A stretch of 64,000 bases of DNA, from contig NZ_JACJVC010000007.1 in NCBI RefSeq assembly GCF_023369555.1, forward strand, positions 1 through 64,000, read 5' to 3'. The DNA is from Actinomyces sp. AC-20-1. GTDB lineage: Bacteria; Actinomycetota; Actinomycetes; Actinomycetales; Actinomycetaceae. The notes under the pieces were generated by a model. That model searched no databases. It was not told the DNA's origin and worked only from the letters and a program-made list of their open reading frames with translations. Below are positions 16,890 to 25,532 of this stretch, one piece after another (position 1 is the first letter of the stretch; the number at the start of each line of letters is the position of its first letter). The position numbers were made by a program, and so were the translations under genes.

Positions 16890-18383
16890 ATGAAGACGAT
16901 CCCGCACTGGATTGACGGCCAGGAGTACGAGGGCAGCCCCGTTGGCCGCTTCCCCGTCGAGAACCCGGGCACCGGCGAGGTCGAGGCCGAGCTGCTCCAG
17001 GCCTCGCCCGAGGACCTCGATCACGCCGTCGCCGTCGCCCGCCGGGCCCAGAAGGAGTGGGCGAAGGTCTCCCTGGCCAAGCGCACCGCCATCATGTTCA
17101 GGATGCGCCAGCTCGTCCTCGACCACCAGGACGAGATGGCCCGCCTCATCGTCGCCGAGCACGGCAAGAACTACTCCGACGCCATCGGCGAGATCCAGCG
17201 CGGGCGCGAGACCCTCGACTTCGCCACCTCCATCAACGTTGCCCTTAAGGGCGAGTGCTCCTCCGACATCTCCACCGGGGTCGACATCCACACCCTGCGC
17301 CAGCCGGTCGGCGTCGTCGGCGGCATCTGCCCCTTCAACTTCCCCGCCATGGTGCCGATGTGGATGCACCCCCTGGCCATCGCCACCGGCAACGCCGTGG
17401 TGATGAAGCCGGCCTCGGCCACGCCGTCGGCCATGCTGCTCACCGCCCGCCTCTACAAGGAGGCGGGGCTTCCCGACGGCGTCTTCAACGTCGTCTCCGG
17501 CAACCGCTCCATCGTCTCGGGCATCCTCGAGCACCCCGGCATCGACGCCATCTCCTTCGTCGGCTCCACGCCGGTGGCCCACATCGTCCAGAACATCGGC
17601 GTCACCCACGGCAAGCGCGTCCAGGCGCTGGGCGGGGCGAACAACCACGCCATCGTCATGCCCGACTGCGACCTCGACTTCGCCGCCCAGCATCTGTCCG
17701 CCGCGGCCTTCGGTGCCGCGGGCGAGCGCTGCATGGCCCTGCCGGTCGTCGTCGCGGTCGGCGGCTGCGGGCCCGAGCTCGCCCGCAAGGTCAAGGCCCA
17801 CGCCGAGAGGATCAAGGTCGGCTACGGCATGGATGAGGGCGTCGAGATGGGGCCCGTCATCGACGCCAAGGCCAAGGAGTTCATCGTCGGCCTGGTCAAC
17901 GAGGGTGAGGCCGACGGCGGTGAGGTCGTCCTCGACGGCCGCGGCCTCGTGGTCCCCGGGCACGAGAAGGGCCACTTCGTGGGCCCGACCATCGTCGACA
18001 ACGTCCCGGTGACCTCGCGCCTGTACAGGGAGGAGGTCTTCGGGCCGGTCCTCACCATCGTCCACGCGGACACCTACGAGGAGGCCATCGCCATCGTCAA
18101 CGCCTCCGAGTTCGGCAACGGCTCGGCGATCTTCACCAACGACGGCGGTGTGGCCCGCCGCTTCACCCTCGACGTCGAGGCGGGCATGGTCGGGGTCAAC
18201 GTCCCGATCCCGACGCCGGTGGCCTACTACTCGTTCGGCGGCTGGAAGGAGTCGCTGCTGGGCGACCACCACATCCACGGCCCGGAGGGCGTGCGGTTCT
18301 ACACCAGGGCCAAGGCCGTCACGACCCGCTGGCCGTCCGAGAAGACCTACGCCGCCACCATGTCCTTCCAGCGCGAGGAGTGA
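16890..18383 (+). CDS. iolA: CoA-acylating methylmalonate/malonate-semialdehyde dehydrogenase
   Basis: It converts malonate semialdehyde, NAD+ and CoA to acetyl-CoA, CO2 and NADH, the last step of the pathway. Start ATG 16890, ten nucleotides after an ACTCAGGAG site; the frame extends upstream without family similarity. The 497 residues have the aldehyde dehydrogenase fold: cofactor-binding PFNFPAMVPMWMHPLAIATG (about 147-166), oxyanion/glycine motif VGSTPVAHIV (about 225-234), and catalytic cysteine in FGAAGERCMAL (about 272-282, Cys279). It is monocistronic, with its own box-bearing promoter and a terminator behind. Confidence 0.95.
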   Translation: MKTIPHWIDGQEYEGSPVGRFPVENPGTGEVEAELLQASPEDLDHAVAVARRAQKEWAKVSLAKRTAIMFRMRQLVLDHQDEMARLIVAEHGKNYSDAIGEIQRGRETLDFATSINVALKGECSSDISTGVDIHTLRQPVGVVGGICPFNFPAMVPMWMHPLAIATGNAVVMKPASATPSAMLLTARLYKEAGLPDGVFNVVSGNRSIVSGILEHPGIDAISFVGSTPVAHIVQNIGVTHGKRVQALGGANNHAIVMPDCDLDFAAQHLSAAAFGAAGERCMALPVVVAVGGCGPELARKVKAHAERIKVGYGMDEGVEMGPVIDAKAKEFIVGLVNEGEADGGEVVLDGRGLVVPGHEKGHFVGPTIVDNVPVTSRLYREEVFGPVLTIVHADTYEEAIAIVNASEFGNGSAIFTNDGGVARRFTLDVEAGMVGVNVPIPTPVAYYSFGGWKESLLGDHHIHGPEGVRFYTRAKAVTTRWPSEKTYAATMSFQREE

Positions 18384-18407
18384 GGCGGGTCCCCGCGCCG
18401 CTCCCGA

Positions 18408-18443
18408 GCGTGCCCCCGCACCGGTCCCGGTGCGGGGGCACGC
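18408..18443 (+). terminator. Terminator after iolA
   Basis: A near-continuous palindrome with about 16 paired bases (arms 18408-18424 and 18427-18443) starts 25 bp after the iolA stop. Confidence 0.7.
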
Positions 18444-18483
18444 TGCTGCCCGGGAGCTGAGGGCTCCGAAACTGAAGTCAATT

Positions 18484-18557
18484 TGTTCGCACAAAAGGCT
18501 GGCGTGACGGCTGGAGGGGGCGTATCCTGGAGCGTGAGACCGAAACGATTCGGTCTC
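18484..18557 (+). promoter_or_regulatory. Control region of the IolE-like/iolG unit: GntR-type box, -10 and a second palindrome
   Basis: The box TGTTCGCACA (18484-18493) is followed by TATCCT (18523-18528), a good -10 with only a weak -35. Between the -10 and the start codon is a perfect 9-bp-arm palindrome (18536-18544 and 18549-18557, loop ACGA, centre CGAAACGATTCG). Its CG-centred form is typical of LacI-family operators. Confidence 0.65.
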
Positions 18558-18588
18558 GACAACACTCCGCGACCCAGGAGAGACAACG

Positions 18589-19518
18589 ATGTCCAAGGCT
18601 GTCAACACCCTCGACCCCACCTACTCCAAGCTCACCATCGGCGTGTGCCCCGACCAGTGGGGCGTCTGGTTCCCCGAGGACCCCAAGCAGATGGACCCCC
18701 GCCAGGCCTGGGAGGAGATGGCCGAGGCCGGCTTCGAGGTCATCGAGACCGGCCCCTACGGCTACTTCCCAACTGACCCTAAGGAGCTGCAGAAGTGGTG
18801 CGACGACTACGGCATGCGCGTGGTCGCCGGCACCGGCTGGGGCGTCCTCCACAAGGCCGAGGCCTGGGAGCAGACCCTCGCCACCTTCCGCGCCATCGCC
18901 GAGACCCACGCCGCCGTCGGCGCCGAGTACATCGTCCACCTGCCCCCGCTCTACCGCGACGACAAGACCTGGGAGTGGACGGACGACCGCGTCCTGTCCG
19001 ACGACGCCTGGAAGCTCTACGTCGAGCACGCCAACGCCCTGGGTCAGATGCTCCTCGACGAGTACGGCCTCAAGATGGTCCTGCACCCCCACGGCGACTC
19101 CCACATCGAGACCCCCGAGGAGATCGGGCGCATCTTCGACGCCACCGACCCGACCTACGTCAACCTCTGCCTCGACTCCGGCCACGTCGTCTACGGCGGA
19201 GGCGACCCGGTCGAGCTGTGCAAGAAGTACCCCGAGCGCATCACCTACGTCCACATCAAGGCCTTCGACGAGGACATCACCCGCGAGGCCCACGAGAAGG
19301 ACTGGCCCTTCGGTGAGGCCGTGACCAAGGGCGCCTCCGTCTGCCCGCCCGCCGGGCTGCCCGAGATGCACGAGTTCGTCAACGCCCTGGCCGCGCTCGA
19401 CAAGCCGATCTACTGCATCTGCGAGCAGGACTGCTACCCCTGCGACCCGTCCTTCCCCAAGCAGAACGCCATCAACATGCGCACCTACCTGGCCGAGTGC
19501 GGACTCGGCCTCGCCTGA
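18589..19518 (+). CDS. IolE-like TIM-barrel dehydratase/isomerase of the inositol operon
   Basis: A 309-residue xylose-isomerase-like TIM-barrel protein. Strands with likely metal ligands are GLKMVLHPHGDSHIETPEE (about 156-174), YVNLCLDSGHVVYGGGD (about 187-203), TYVHIKAFDED (about 217-227) and YCICEQDCYPCD (about 277-288). The pattern (HPHGD...LDSGH...E) resembles IolE (myo-inosose-2 dehydratase). A second protein in the window (26854) matches the classic IolE signature better, so this one could instead act on another inosose or be an epimerase. It is first of a two-gene unit with iolG (34-bp gap). Confidence 0.8.
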   Translation: MSKAVNTLDPTYSKLTIGVCPDQWGVWFPEDPKQMDPRQAWEEMAEAGFEVIETGPYGYFPTDPKELQKWCDDYGMRVVAGTGWGVLHKAEAWEQTLATFRAIAETHAAVGAEYIVHLPPLYRDDKTWEWTDDRVLSDDAWKLYVEHANALGQMLLDEYGLKMVLHPHGDSHIETPEEIGRIFDATDPTYVNLCLDSGHVVYGGGDPVELCKKYPERITYVHIKAFDEDITREAHEKDWPFGEAVTKGASVCPPAGLPEMHEFVNALAALDKPIYCICEQDCYPCDPSFPKQNAINMRTYLAECGLGLA

Positions 19519-19552
19519 CCCCCACCCACGCTCTCAAGGAGGAGACACCATC

Positions 19553-20560
19553 ATGACCATCCGTATCGGACTCATCGGCGCCGGCGGCATGGGCCGCGCC
19601 CACCTCGCCCGTATCGCCAATGACCTCTCCGGCGCCGTCATCACGGCGGTGGCCGACATCAACCACGCCGCCGCCGTCTCGGCCGCCGAGCCCTACGGCG
19701 CCAAGGCCTACGACAGCTCCGACGCCCTCATCAACGACCCCGAGGTCGACGCCGTCGTCATCGCCACCTTCGGCAAGGTCCACGCCCCCGACGTCATCAA
19801 GTGCGTCGCGGCCGGCAAGTACGTCCTGTGCGAGAAGCCGTTGGCCACCACGGCCGAGGACTGCCTGCGGATCATGGAGACCGAGCAGAGGGCGGGCAAG
19901 AGGCTCGTCACGGTCGGCTTCATGCGCCGCTTCGACGCCGGCTACCAGGAGATGAAGGCCCTGCTCGACTCCGGCGAGCACGGCTACGCCACCCTGGTGC
20001 ACTGCCGCCACCGCAACCCCTCGGTCCCCGAGAACTACACCACCCGCAACATGATCGACGACACCGCGATCCACGAGATCGACGTCTGCCGCTTCCTGCT
20101 GGGCGAGGAGATCACCTCGGTGCGCGTCGACACCCCGCGTGCGACCTCCCACCGCTTCGAGCACCTGCAGGACCCGCTGGTCCTCGTGGCCAGGACCGCC
20201 TCCGGCGTCCTCATCGACGACGAGGTCAACGTCAACATCCAGTTCGGCTACTCCATCGAGTGCGAGCTGGTCATGGAGACCGGCACCGTGCGCCTGGGGG
20301 ACCAGGAGAAGGTCCACGTCCGCGACCTGAGCGGCAACCGCAACGCCATGTGCCAGTCCCACATCGACCGCTTCCAGACCGCCTTCAACACCGAGTTCCA
20401 GTCCTGGATCAACGCCGTGGCCAGGGATGAGCACACCGGCTCGACCTCCTGGGACGGCTACGCCGCCACCTGCGTCGTCGACGCCGGCCTGGAGTCGCTG
20501 GAGAACGGCGGCCGCGAGGTGGCCGTGTCCATGATCGACAAGCCGGCTTTCTACGCCTGA
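19553..20560 (+). CDS. iolG: Inositol 2-dehydrogenase
   Basis: It oxidises myo-inositol to scyllo-inosose using NAD+, the entry step of the pathway. The 335 residues carry the Rossmann motif GAGGMGRAHLARI at the N-terminus, the catalytic-lysine motif CEKPLATT (about 95-102) and the active-site segment MIDDTAIHEIDVCRFLLGEE (about 166-185) with Asp and His. An AAGGAGGAGAC site precedes the ATG. It is translated from the same unit as the IolE-like protein and followed by a terminator. It is the most likely main IolG because it sits within the iol operon block. Confidence 0.93.
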   Translation: MTIRIGLIGAGGMGRAHLARIANDLSGAVITAVADINHAAAVSAAEPYGAKAYDSSDALINDPEVDAVVIATFGKVHAPDVIKCVAAGKYVLCEKPLATTAEDCLRIMETEQRAGKRLVTVGFMRRFDAGYQEMKALLDSGEHGYATLVHCRHRNPSVPENYTTRNMIDDTAIHEIDVCRFLLGEEITSVRVDTPRATSHRFEHLQDPLVLVARTASGVLIDDEVNVNIQFGYSIECELVMETGTVRLGDQEKVHVRDLSGNRNAMCQSHIDRFQTAFNTEFQSWINAVARDEHTGSTSWDGYAATCVVDAGLESLENGGREVAVSMIDKPAFYA

Positions 20561-20575
20561 GCGGCCCGAGCGTGA

Positions 20576-20609
20576 GGGGCGGCCCGCACTCGCGGGCGCG
20601 GGCCGCCCC
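20576..20609 (+). terminator. Terminator after iolG
   Basis: A 12-bp perfect GC stem (20576-20587 with 20598-20609) begins 15 bp behind the stop codon. Confidence 0.65.
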
Positions 20610-20669
20610 GGCACTCCTGGCGCGCACGAGGGTGCGCGGACCCGGCCCGGCGGACCACCGCAAACGCCT

Positions 20670-20721
20670 TCTGGCGCGCGTCAAAATGTCGTGACATACT
20701 GACTTCCATCGACAATGTCGT
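20670..20721 (+). promoter_or_regulatory. Control region of iolH with GntR-type box
   Basis: TGTCGTGACA (20687-20696) overlaps a candidate -10 CATACT (20695-20700) with a weak -35. A degenerate half of the LacI motif (GCGCGCGTCAA) lies just upstream, and a small palindrome CGACAATGTCG (20711-20721) follows. Positions favour real regulation of iolH, but the promoter is weakly defined. Confidence 0.5.
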
Positions 20722-20743
20722 CGAGCGACCGAGAGGAATCCCC

Positions 20744-21616
20744 ATGGTTGACATCGCCCTCGACCCGAACATGTACTACATGACCATGTCCACCGCGGAC
20801 ACGCTCCGCAAGGCGGCCGAGCTGGGCTTCCGTCACGTGGAGCTCTCACCCAACAACGAGTTCCACCTCTGGCACCACTACCCGAAGGCGGACAGGGCCT
20901 TCATCGACGAGCTCAAGAAGGCCGAGAAGGACACGGGCGTCACGGTCCGCACCCTCAACCCCGTCTTCAACTGGTCCTCGCCCGACGAGACCGAGCGCCA
21001 GGCCCAGGTGCGCAACTGGCGGCGCCTGCTCGAGCTCGCCGACGCCCTCGACGTGCGCGAGATCGTCTCCGAGTTCTCCGGGGACCGCAACCGGGCCTCG
21101 CGCTCCGAGCAGCAGTGGTACAAGTCCATGGAGGAGCTGGCCCCCGACTTCGAGAGGTACGGCATCCGCCTCAACATGGAGGCCCACCCCTACGACTTCG
21201 TCGAGCTGCACGACCGCGCCCTCGAGCTCGTGCGCTCCATCGACAAGGACTGGATCGGCTACGAGTACTGCTGCCCCCACACCTTCCACCTCTCCGACGG
21301 CGCCGGCGACGCCGGGCGCATGATCCGCACCGCCGCCCAGGCCGGCAAGCTGCGCGAGGTCCACGTCTCCGACGGCTTCAACCACCGCGTCAACGACGGC
21401 AACCGCTACATCATCAACCCCCCGGGCGCCGACGTCACCGTGCACCAGCACAACGCCATCGGCCTCGGCGAGGTCCCGTGGGACGAGGTCTTCCAGACCC
21501 TGCGCGACGTCGCCTTCGACGGCGTCCTGTCCGTGTGCATCTTCGGCTGGCACGAGAAGGCCGACGAGTACAACAAGGCCGCGCTCGCCCGGCTCACCGA
21601 GGAGCTGGGCGCCTGA
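20744..21616 (+). CDS. iolH: IolH-type sugar phosphate isomerase/epimerase
   Basis: A 290-residue TIM-barrel protein. It has the pattern known from actinobacterial IolH: start MVDIALDPNMYYM, LSPNNEFHLWHHYPKADRAFI (split, about 32-52), IVSEFSGDRNRASRSEQQWYKSMEEL (split, about 107-132), and INPPGADVTVHQHNAIGLGEV (split, about 224-244). The exact reaction of IolH is unsettled even in model organisms; it probably handles an inosose or pathway intermediate. It has a GAGAGGAAT ribosome-binding site, is preceded by its own box and is followed by the permease 146 bp downstream, likely in the same transcript. Confidence 0.85.
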   Translation: MVDIALDPNMYYMTMSTADTLRKAAELGFRHVELSPNNEFHLWHHYPKADRAFIDELKKAEKDTGVTVRTLNPVFNWSSPDETERQAQVRNWRRLLELADALDVREIVSEFSGDRNRASRSEQQWYKSMEELAPDFERYGIRLNMEAHPYDFVELHDRALELVRSIDKDWIGYEYCCPHTFHLSDGAGDAGRMIRTAAQAGKLREVHVSDGFNHRVNDGNRYIINPPGADVTVHQHNAIGLGEVPWDEVFQTLRDVAFDGVLSVCIFGWHEKADEYNKAALARLTEELGA

Positions 21617-21762
21617 GCCTCCTGGCGCTCCCGCGACGGCCGCCGCAGGAGCGCCCCCCTCACGCCGGCCACCCGCGCTCGCGGGCGGTCAGGACCAGTG
21701 CGGCCACCTCCTCCCGCCCCCGACCACCTGCCAACGGCGGCAGGTGACACAAGGAGACACGA

Positions 21763-23349
21763 ATGTCCTCATCCCCGCAGCCGGCTGCTGACCTCAGCCG
21801 GGACGAGCTCACCGCGCTCGTCGACACCACCCCGCCCTCCGGCAAGAAGAGGTCCCTGGGCCTCATCGCCTTCGTCGCCTGCCTGGGCTCGCTGCTCTTC
21901 GGCTACGACACCGGCGTCATCTCCGGTGCCCTTCCCTACATGTACCTGCCCACCGACGCCCACGGCCTGGCCCTGACCACCGCCGAGGAGGGCTGGATCG
22001 GCGCGCTGCTGGCCCTGGGCGCAGCGGTCGGCGCCTCCGTGGGAGGCAAGCTCTCCGACGTGTACGGCCGCCGCCACAACATCAGCCTCCTGGCCCTCGT
22101 GTTCTTCATCGGCGCGCTCGGCTGCACCCTGTCGCCCAACATCTGGGTGCTGTACATCTTCCGCGTCATCCTGGGCTTCGCCGTCGGCGGCGCCTCCGTG
22201 ACCGTCCCGGTCTTCCTCGGTGAGACCGCGCCCAAGCGCATCCGCGGCACGCTCGTGGCCGTGGACCAGATGATGATCGTCTTCGGCCAGTTCGTCGCCT
22301 TCTCCATGAACGCGGCCCTGGCCCGCATGCACGGCGGCCCGCACGTGGAGTCGGGCGGCGAGGTCATCGAGTGGACCAACAGCGTCGCCCACCAGGTGGC
22401 CAGCGGCGCCCTCATGGTCGACGACGGCAACGGCTTGACCTGGCGCTACATGCTCGTCATCGCCTCGCTGCCCGCCATCGCCCTGTGGATCGGCATCCGC
22501 CTCATGCCCGAGTCCTCGCGCTGGTACATCGCCAACCAGCGCATCCCCGAGGCCGTCGGCGCCCTCAAGCGGATCCGCGACGAGGAGAAGGACGGCCCCA
22601 TCGCCGACGAGATCGACGAGATGCTGGAGAACCAGCGTCAGGAGGCCAGCCAGGAGAAGTGGCGCCTGTCCCAGATCTGGAGCACGCGGTGGACCCGCCG
22701 CCTGCTCATCATCGGCATCATCCTGGGCGTCGCCGACCAGCTCACCGGCATCAACACGGCGATGTACTACACGCCCAAGATCCTCTCCGCCGCGGGCCTG
22801 CCCCTGGACGACGCCATCACCCTCAACGTCATCTCGGGCGGGGTGTCCTTCATCGGCTCGGCCACGGGCCTGTGGCTCGTCCACCGCTTCGCCCGCCGGC
22901 ACGTGGGCATCTACCAGGAGACCTCCATCGTCATCTCCCTGGGCCTGCTCGCCGCGGTGTTCTACTTCCTCATCGAGCCCTTCCAGAACGCCGACGGCGA
23001 CATCATCGGCGCCGCCAGCTGGGCCCCCTACCTCGTGCTGCTCATCGTCAGCATCTTCGTCTTCGCCAAGCAGTCCGGCACGGTGACCTGGGTGCTCGTC
23101 GCCGAGATCTTCCCCAGCAAGATCCGCGGCACCAGCATGGGCCTGGCGGTGGGCGCCCTGTGGATCGCCAACGCCTTCGTGGCCTGGGTCTTCCCCATCA
23201 TCATGAAGAGCCTGGGAGGGTCCCTGACCTACCTCATCTTCGCCCTCATCAACGTCGGGTCGCTGATCTTCTACATCAAGCTCGTCCCCGAGACGAAGTA
23301 CCACTCCCTCGAGGAGCTCGAGCGGCGCTTCGAGAAGGAGTACAGCTGA
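21763..23349 (+). CDS. MFS sugar porter, inositol permease (IolT-type)
   Basis: A 528-residue proton-coupled inner-membrane symporter with 12 predicted transmembrane helices. Sugar-porter signatures are visible: GSLLFGYDTGVISGALPY in TM1, GGKLSDVYGRRHN (loop 2-3), PESSRWYIANQR (after TM6), QLTGINTAMYYTPKI (TM7) and PETKYHSLEELERRF (C-terminal). The N-terminal cytosolic stretch TTPPSGKKRS recurs in the two other porters here. Helix 9-10 and the TM1-TM6 region match IolT-like proteins. It lies after iolH and probably is the main myo-inositol importer. Confidence 0.9.
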   Translation: MSSSPQPAADLSRDELTALVDTTPPSGKKRSLGLIAFVACLGSLLFGYDTGVISGALPYMYLPTDAHGLALTTAEEGWIGALLALGAAVGASVGGKLSDVYGRRHNISLLALVFFIGALGCTLSPNIWVLYIFRVILGFAVGGASVTVPVFLGETAPKRIRGTLVAVDQMMIVFGQFVAFSMNAALARMHGGPHVESGGEVIEWTNSVAHQVASGALMVDDGNGLTWRYMLVIASLPAIALWIGIRLMPESSRWYIANQRIPEAVGALKRIRDEEKDGPIADEIDEMLENQRQEASQEKWRLSQIWSTRWTRRLLIIGIILGVADQLTGINTAMYYTPKILSAAGLPLDDAITLNVISGGVSFIGSATGLWLVHRFARRHVGIYQETSIVISLGLLAAVFYFLIEPFQNADGDIIGAASWAPYLVLLIVSIFVFAKQSGTVTWVLVAEIFPSKIRGTSMGLAVGALWIANAFVAWVFPIIMKSLGGSLTYLIFALINVGSLIFYIKLVPETKYHSLEELERRFEKEYS

Positions 23350-23380
23350 GCTGAGCCCGGCCCCCGGGCCCGACCCGCAC

Positions 23381-23415
23381 GCCCGCCCCGTCGGCGCACC
23401 GCCGACGGGGCGGGC
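23381..23415 (+). terminator. Terminator after the 21763 permease
   Basis: A perfect 15-bp stem (23381-23395 with 23401-23415) with 5-nt loop lies 31 bp after the stop codon. Confidence 0.8.
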
Positions 23416-23470
23416 GCTGTGCCCGGAGGTTGCGCGCCCGCGTGCGCCGCCACCGGTGTTGCTGAGCCCT

Positions 23471-23525
23471 TGAGCCCTCGCGCTGAGACCTGACGCCTGT
23501 GATCAGGTCTCAGCGCGAGGGCTCA
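23471..23525. terminator. Very long bidirectional hairpin between convergent permeases
   Basis: A perfect 23-bp inverted repeat (23471-23493 with 23503-23525) and 9-nt loop sits between two convergent porter genes. It is likely the terminator for the minus-strand gene and a second barrier for the plus-strand one. Confidence 0.75.
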
Positions 23526-23590
23526 GGGGGCGCGCTCGTGGGGCCGCCCTCCGAGCGGAGAGCGGCCCCGCAGCCGGGTGGTGAGGGGGC

Positions 23591-25228
23591 TCAGGAGAAC
23601 TGCTTCTCCAGGCGCTCCTCGAGCTCCTCGAGGGAGTGGTACTTCGTCTCGGGGACCTTGCGCCACATGTAGATGATCGCGATGACGTTGACAACCGCGA
23701 AGATCATGTAGGTGAGGACCGGGCCGAGGGCGCTCATCATCGTCGGGAAGACGAAGGTGATGACGGCGTTCATGATCCACAGGCACAGCACCGCGAAGCC
23801 CATGGCGGCGCCACGGATCTTGGCGGGGAAGAGCTCGCCCATGAGCACCCAGGTCGCCGGGGCGTTGCCGGCCTGCATGAAGAGCATGTAGACGACGATG
23901 ACGACGATGACGAGGTAGGGCACGAGGGCGGGCATGCTCTCCAGGACGTCGCCGCTGGCGCTCAGGTGCGGGTTGATCCCGAAGAGGAAGACGCAGGTCA
24001 TCACCCACAGCATGACCGTCAGGCCGATGGTGCCGCCCAGGAGGACGGCGCGCCGGGAGAACCTCGCCAGGAGCCAGAGGCCGCAGGCGGAGCCGATGAC
24101 GGAGGCCAACCCTGTCAGGACGTTGAGGGTGATGGCGGCCTGGGTGCCGAATCCGGCGGTCTGCAGGACCTTGGGGGCGTAGTACATCATCGTGTTGACC
24201 CCGGTGGTCTGGTTGAAGACGCCGATGAGCACGCCGATGACGAGGATCCTGCGCGTCCACCGGGTCCGGAAGGTCTGGGACAGGGTCCAGCGCTCCGAGG
24301 TGGTCTCACGGCGGTTGACCTCGATCATCTCGTCGATCTCGCCGGCGACGTCGTCGGTGGGCCTGCGGACCCGCTGAAGGTCGGCGACGGCCTCGACGTA
24401 GCGCCTGTTGGCGGCGTGCCAGCGCGAGGACTCCGGCATGGCGCGCATCCCGAGCCACAGCGCGACGGCGGGCAGGGTGCAGATGACGAGCATGTAGCGC
24501 CAGGTGTCGCCGTTGCCGTCGGAGACCATGAGGCCGGCTGTCTCGCTCACGGACCTGAGCACGTCCCAGTCATAGGTCTGACCGGCCTGGACAGCGGTCT
24601 CGACGCCGTCGACGAGCACCGTGGTGCCCTCGGCGACGGAGGTGACGGTCACGTGCGGGCCGCCCTGGATGTTGGCGATGAGGGCGTTCATCGCGAAGGC
24701 GAGGAACTGGCCGGTGACGATCATGAGCTGGTCGATGCCGACGAGCGTTCCCCGGATGGACTTCGGCGCGGTCTCGGCGAGGTAGACCGGTACGGTGGCG
24801 CTGGCCCCGCCGACGGCGCAGCCGAGGATGAAGCGGAAGACGTAGAGGACCCAGATGCTGGGGGAGACGGTGCACCCCAGGGCGCCGAGGAAGAAGATGA
24901 CCGCCAGGAGCATGATGTTGTGACGGCGGCCGTAGCGGTCTGAGAGCTGTCCTCCGAAGAAGGCGCCCAGGGCGCAGCCGATGAGCAGGGTCCCGCCGAC
25001 GAGGCCCTCCTCCAGGGAGTTGAGGTGGAGGCCGCCGCCGTCGTGGGGCAGGTACATGTAGGGCAGGGCCCCGGAGATGACGCCGGTGTCGTAGCCGAAG
25101 AGCAGGGAGCCCAGGGTGGCGACGAGGGCGACGAAGCCGACGGAGCGGCGCTTGCCCGATGGTGGGGTGGTGGCGACGAGGTCGTCGATCTCGGCCCGGG
25201 TGAGCTCGGTGGAGGGGGAGGGTGACAT
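23591..25228 (-). CDS. MFS sugar porter (LacI-controlled polyol permease)
   Basis: A 545-residue sugar-porter MFS permease with 12 predicted helices: GSLLFGYDTGVISGALPYMY (TM1), GGQLSDRYGRRHNIM, MPESSRWHAANRRYVEA, NQTTGVNTMMYYAPKV (TM7) and PETKYHSLEELEERLEKQF. It has a longer extracellular loop between TM5 and TM6 than typical (about residues 195-240, with VTSVAEGTTVLVDGVE). It is a monocistronic minus-strand gene whose promoter is straddled by two copies of the TTAACGCGCGTTAA motif. This ties it to the LacI gene and dehydrogenase-isomerase unit at 5-8.5 kb rather than to the main iol operon. The substrate is probably an inositol isomer or a related polyol. Confidence 0.9.
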   Translation of the reverse strand: MSPSPSTELTRAEIDDLVATTPPSGKRRSVGFVALVATLGSLLFGYDTGVISGALPYMYLPHDGGGLHLNSLEEGLVGGTLLIGCALGAFFGGQLSDRYGRRHNIMLLAVIFFLGALGCTVSPSIWVLYVFRFILGCAVGGASATVPVYLAETAPKSIRGTLVGIDQLMIVTGQFLAFAMNALIANIQGGPHVTVTSVAEGTTVLVDGVETAVQAGQTYDWDVLRSVSETAGLMVSDGNGDTWRYMLVICTLPAVALWLGMRAMPESSRWHAANRRYVEAVADLQRVRRPTDDVAGEIDEMIEVNRRETTSERWTLSQTFRTRWTRRILVIGVLIGVFNQTTGVNTMMYYAPKVLQTAGFGTQAAITLNVLTGLASVIGSACGLWLLARFSRRAVLLGGTIGLTVMLWVMTCVFLFGINPHLSASGDVLESMPALVPYLVIVVIVVYMLFMQAGNAPATWVLMGELFPAKIRGAAMGFAVLCLWIMNAVITFVFPTMMSALGPVLTYMIFAVVNVIAIIYMWRKVPETKYHSLEELEERLEKQFS

Positions 25229-25299
25229 GGGGTTCCCTTCTGGTCCCGGCCGTTGGCGTTGACGGCCGTTGTGTCCGCACGACGATGTGCGGCACCACC

Positions 25300-25361
25300 A
25301 TATTGACGCGCGTTAAATTGAGGTGTCAAGGGTTCTCGGCGAGGAAATTAACGCGCGTTAT
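25300..25361 (-). promoter_or_regulatory. Porter promoter with two LacI-type operators
   Basis: Reading leftwards: TTGACA (25329-25324), 18 nt, CAATAT (25305-25300). Operator O1 (25303-25316, TTGACGCGCGTTAA) fills the spacer and touches the -10; operator O2 (25348-25361, TTAACGCGCGTTAT) lies 45 bp upstream, centre to centre. Both match the perfect palindrome at 7283. Confidence 0.8.
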
Positions 25362-25449
25362 GCCATGTGTGGAGCGGCATGTCCGGTTGTGATGCCGCGA
25401 TGGTGCCTCGGTGGCGGTGTGACGGGCGGTCCTGGATGGCGGCGCTTAT

Positions 25450-25482
25450 TGTCCTGACAAATCAGCCTTCATTCGCTAGGCT
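25450..25482 (+). promoter_or_regulatory. Alcohol dehydrogenase promoter overlapping a GntR-type box
   Basis: CTGACA (25454-25459), 17 nt, TAGGCT (25477-25482). The box TGTCCTGACA (25450-25459) covers the -35 itself, so binding should repress. Confidence 0.7.
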
Positions 25483-25532
25483 GGTGCTGTCAGACGAGTC
25501 AGGGGCGCGCGCCCACTGAGAGAGGTTGAGAC

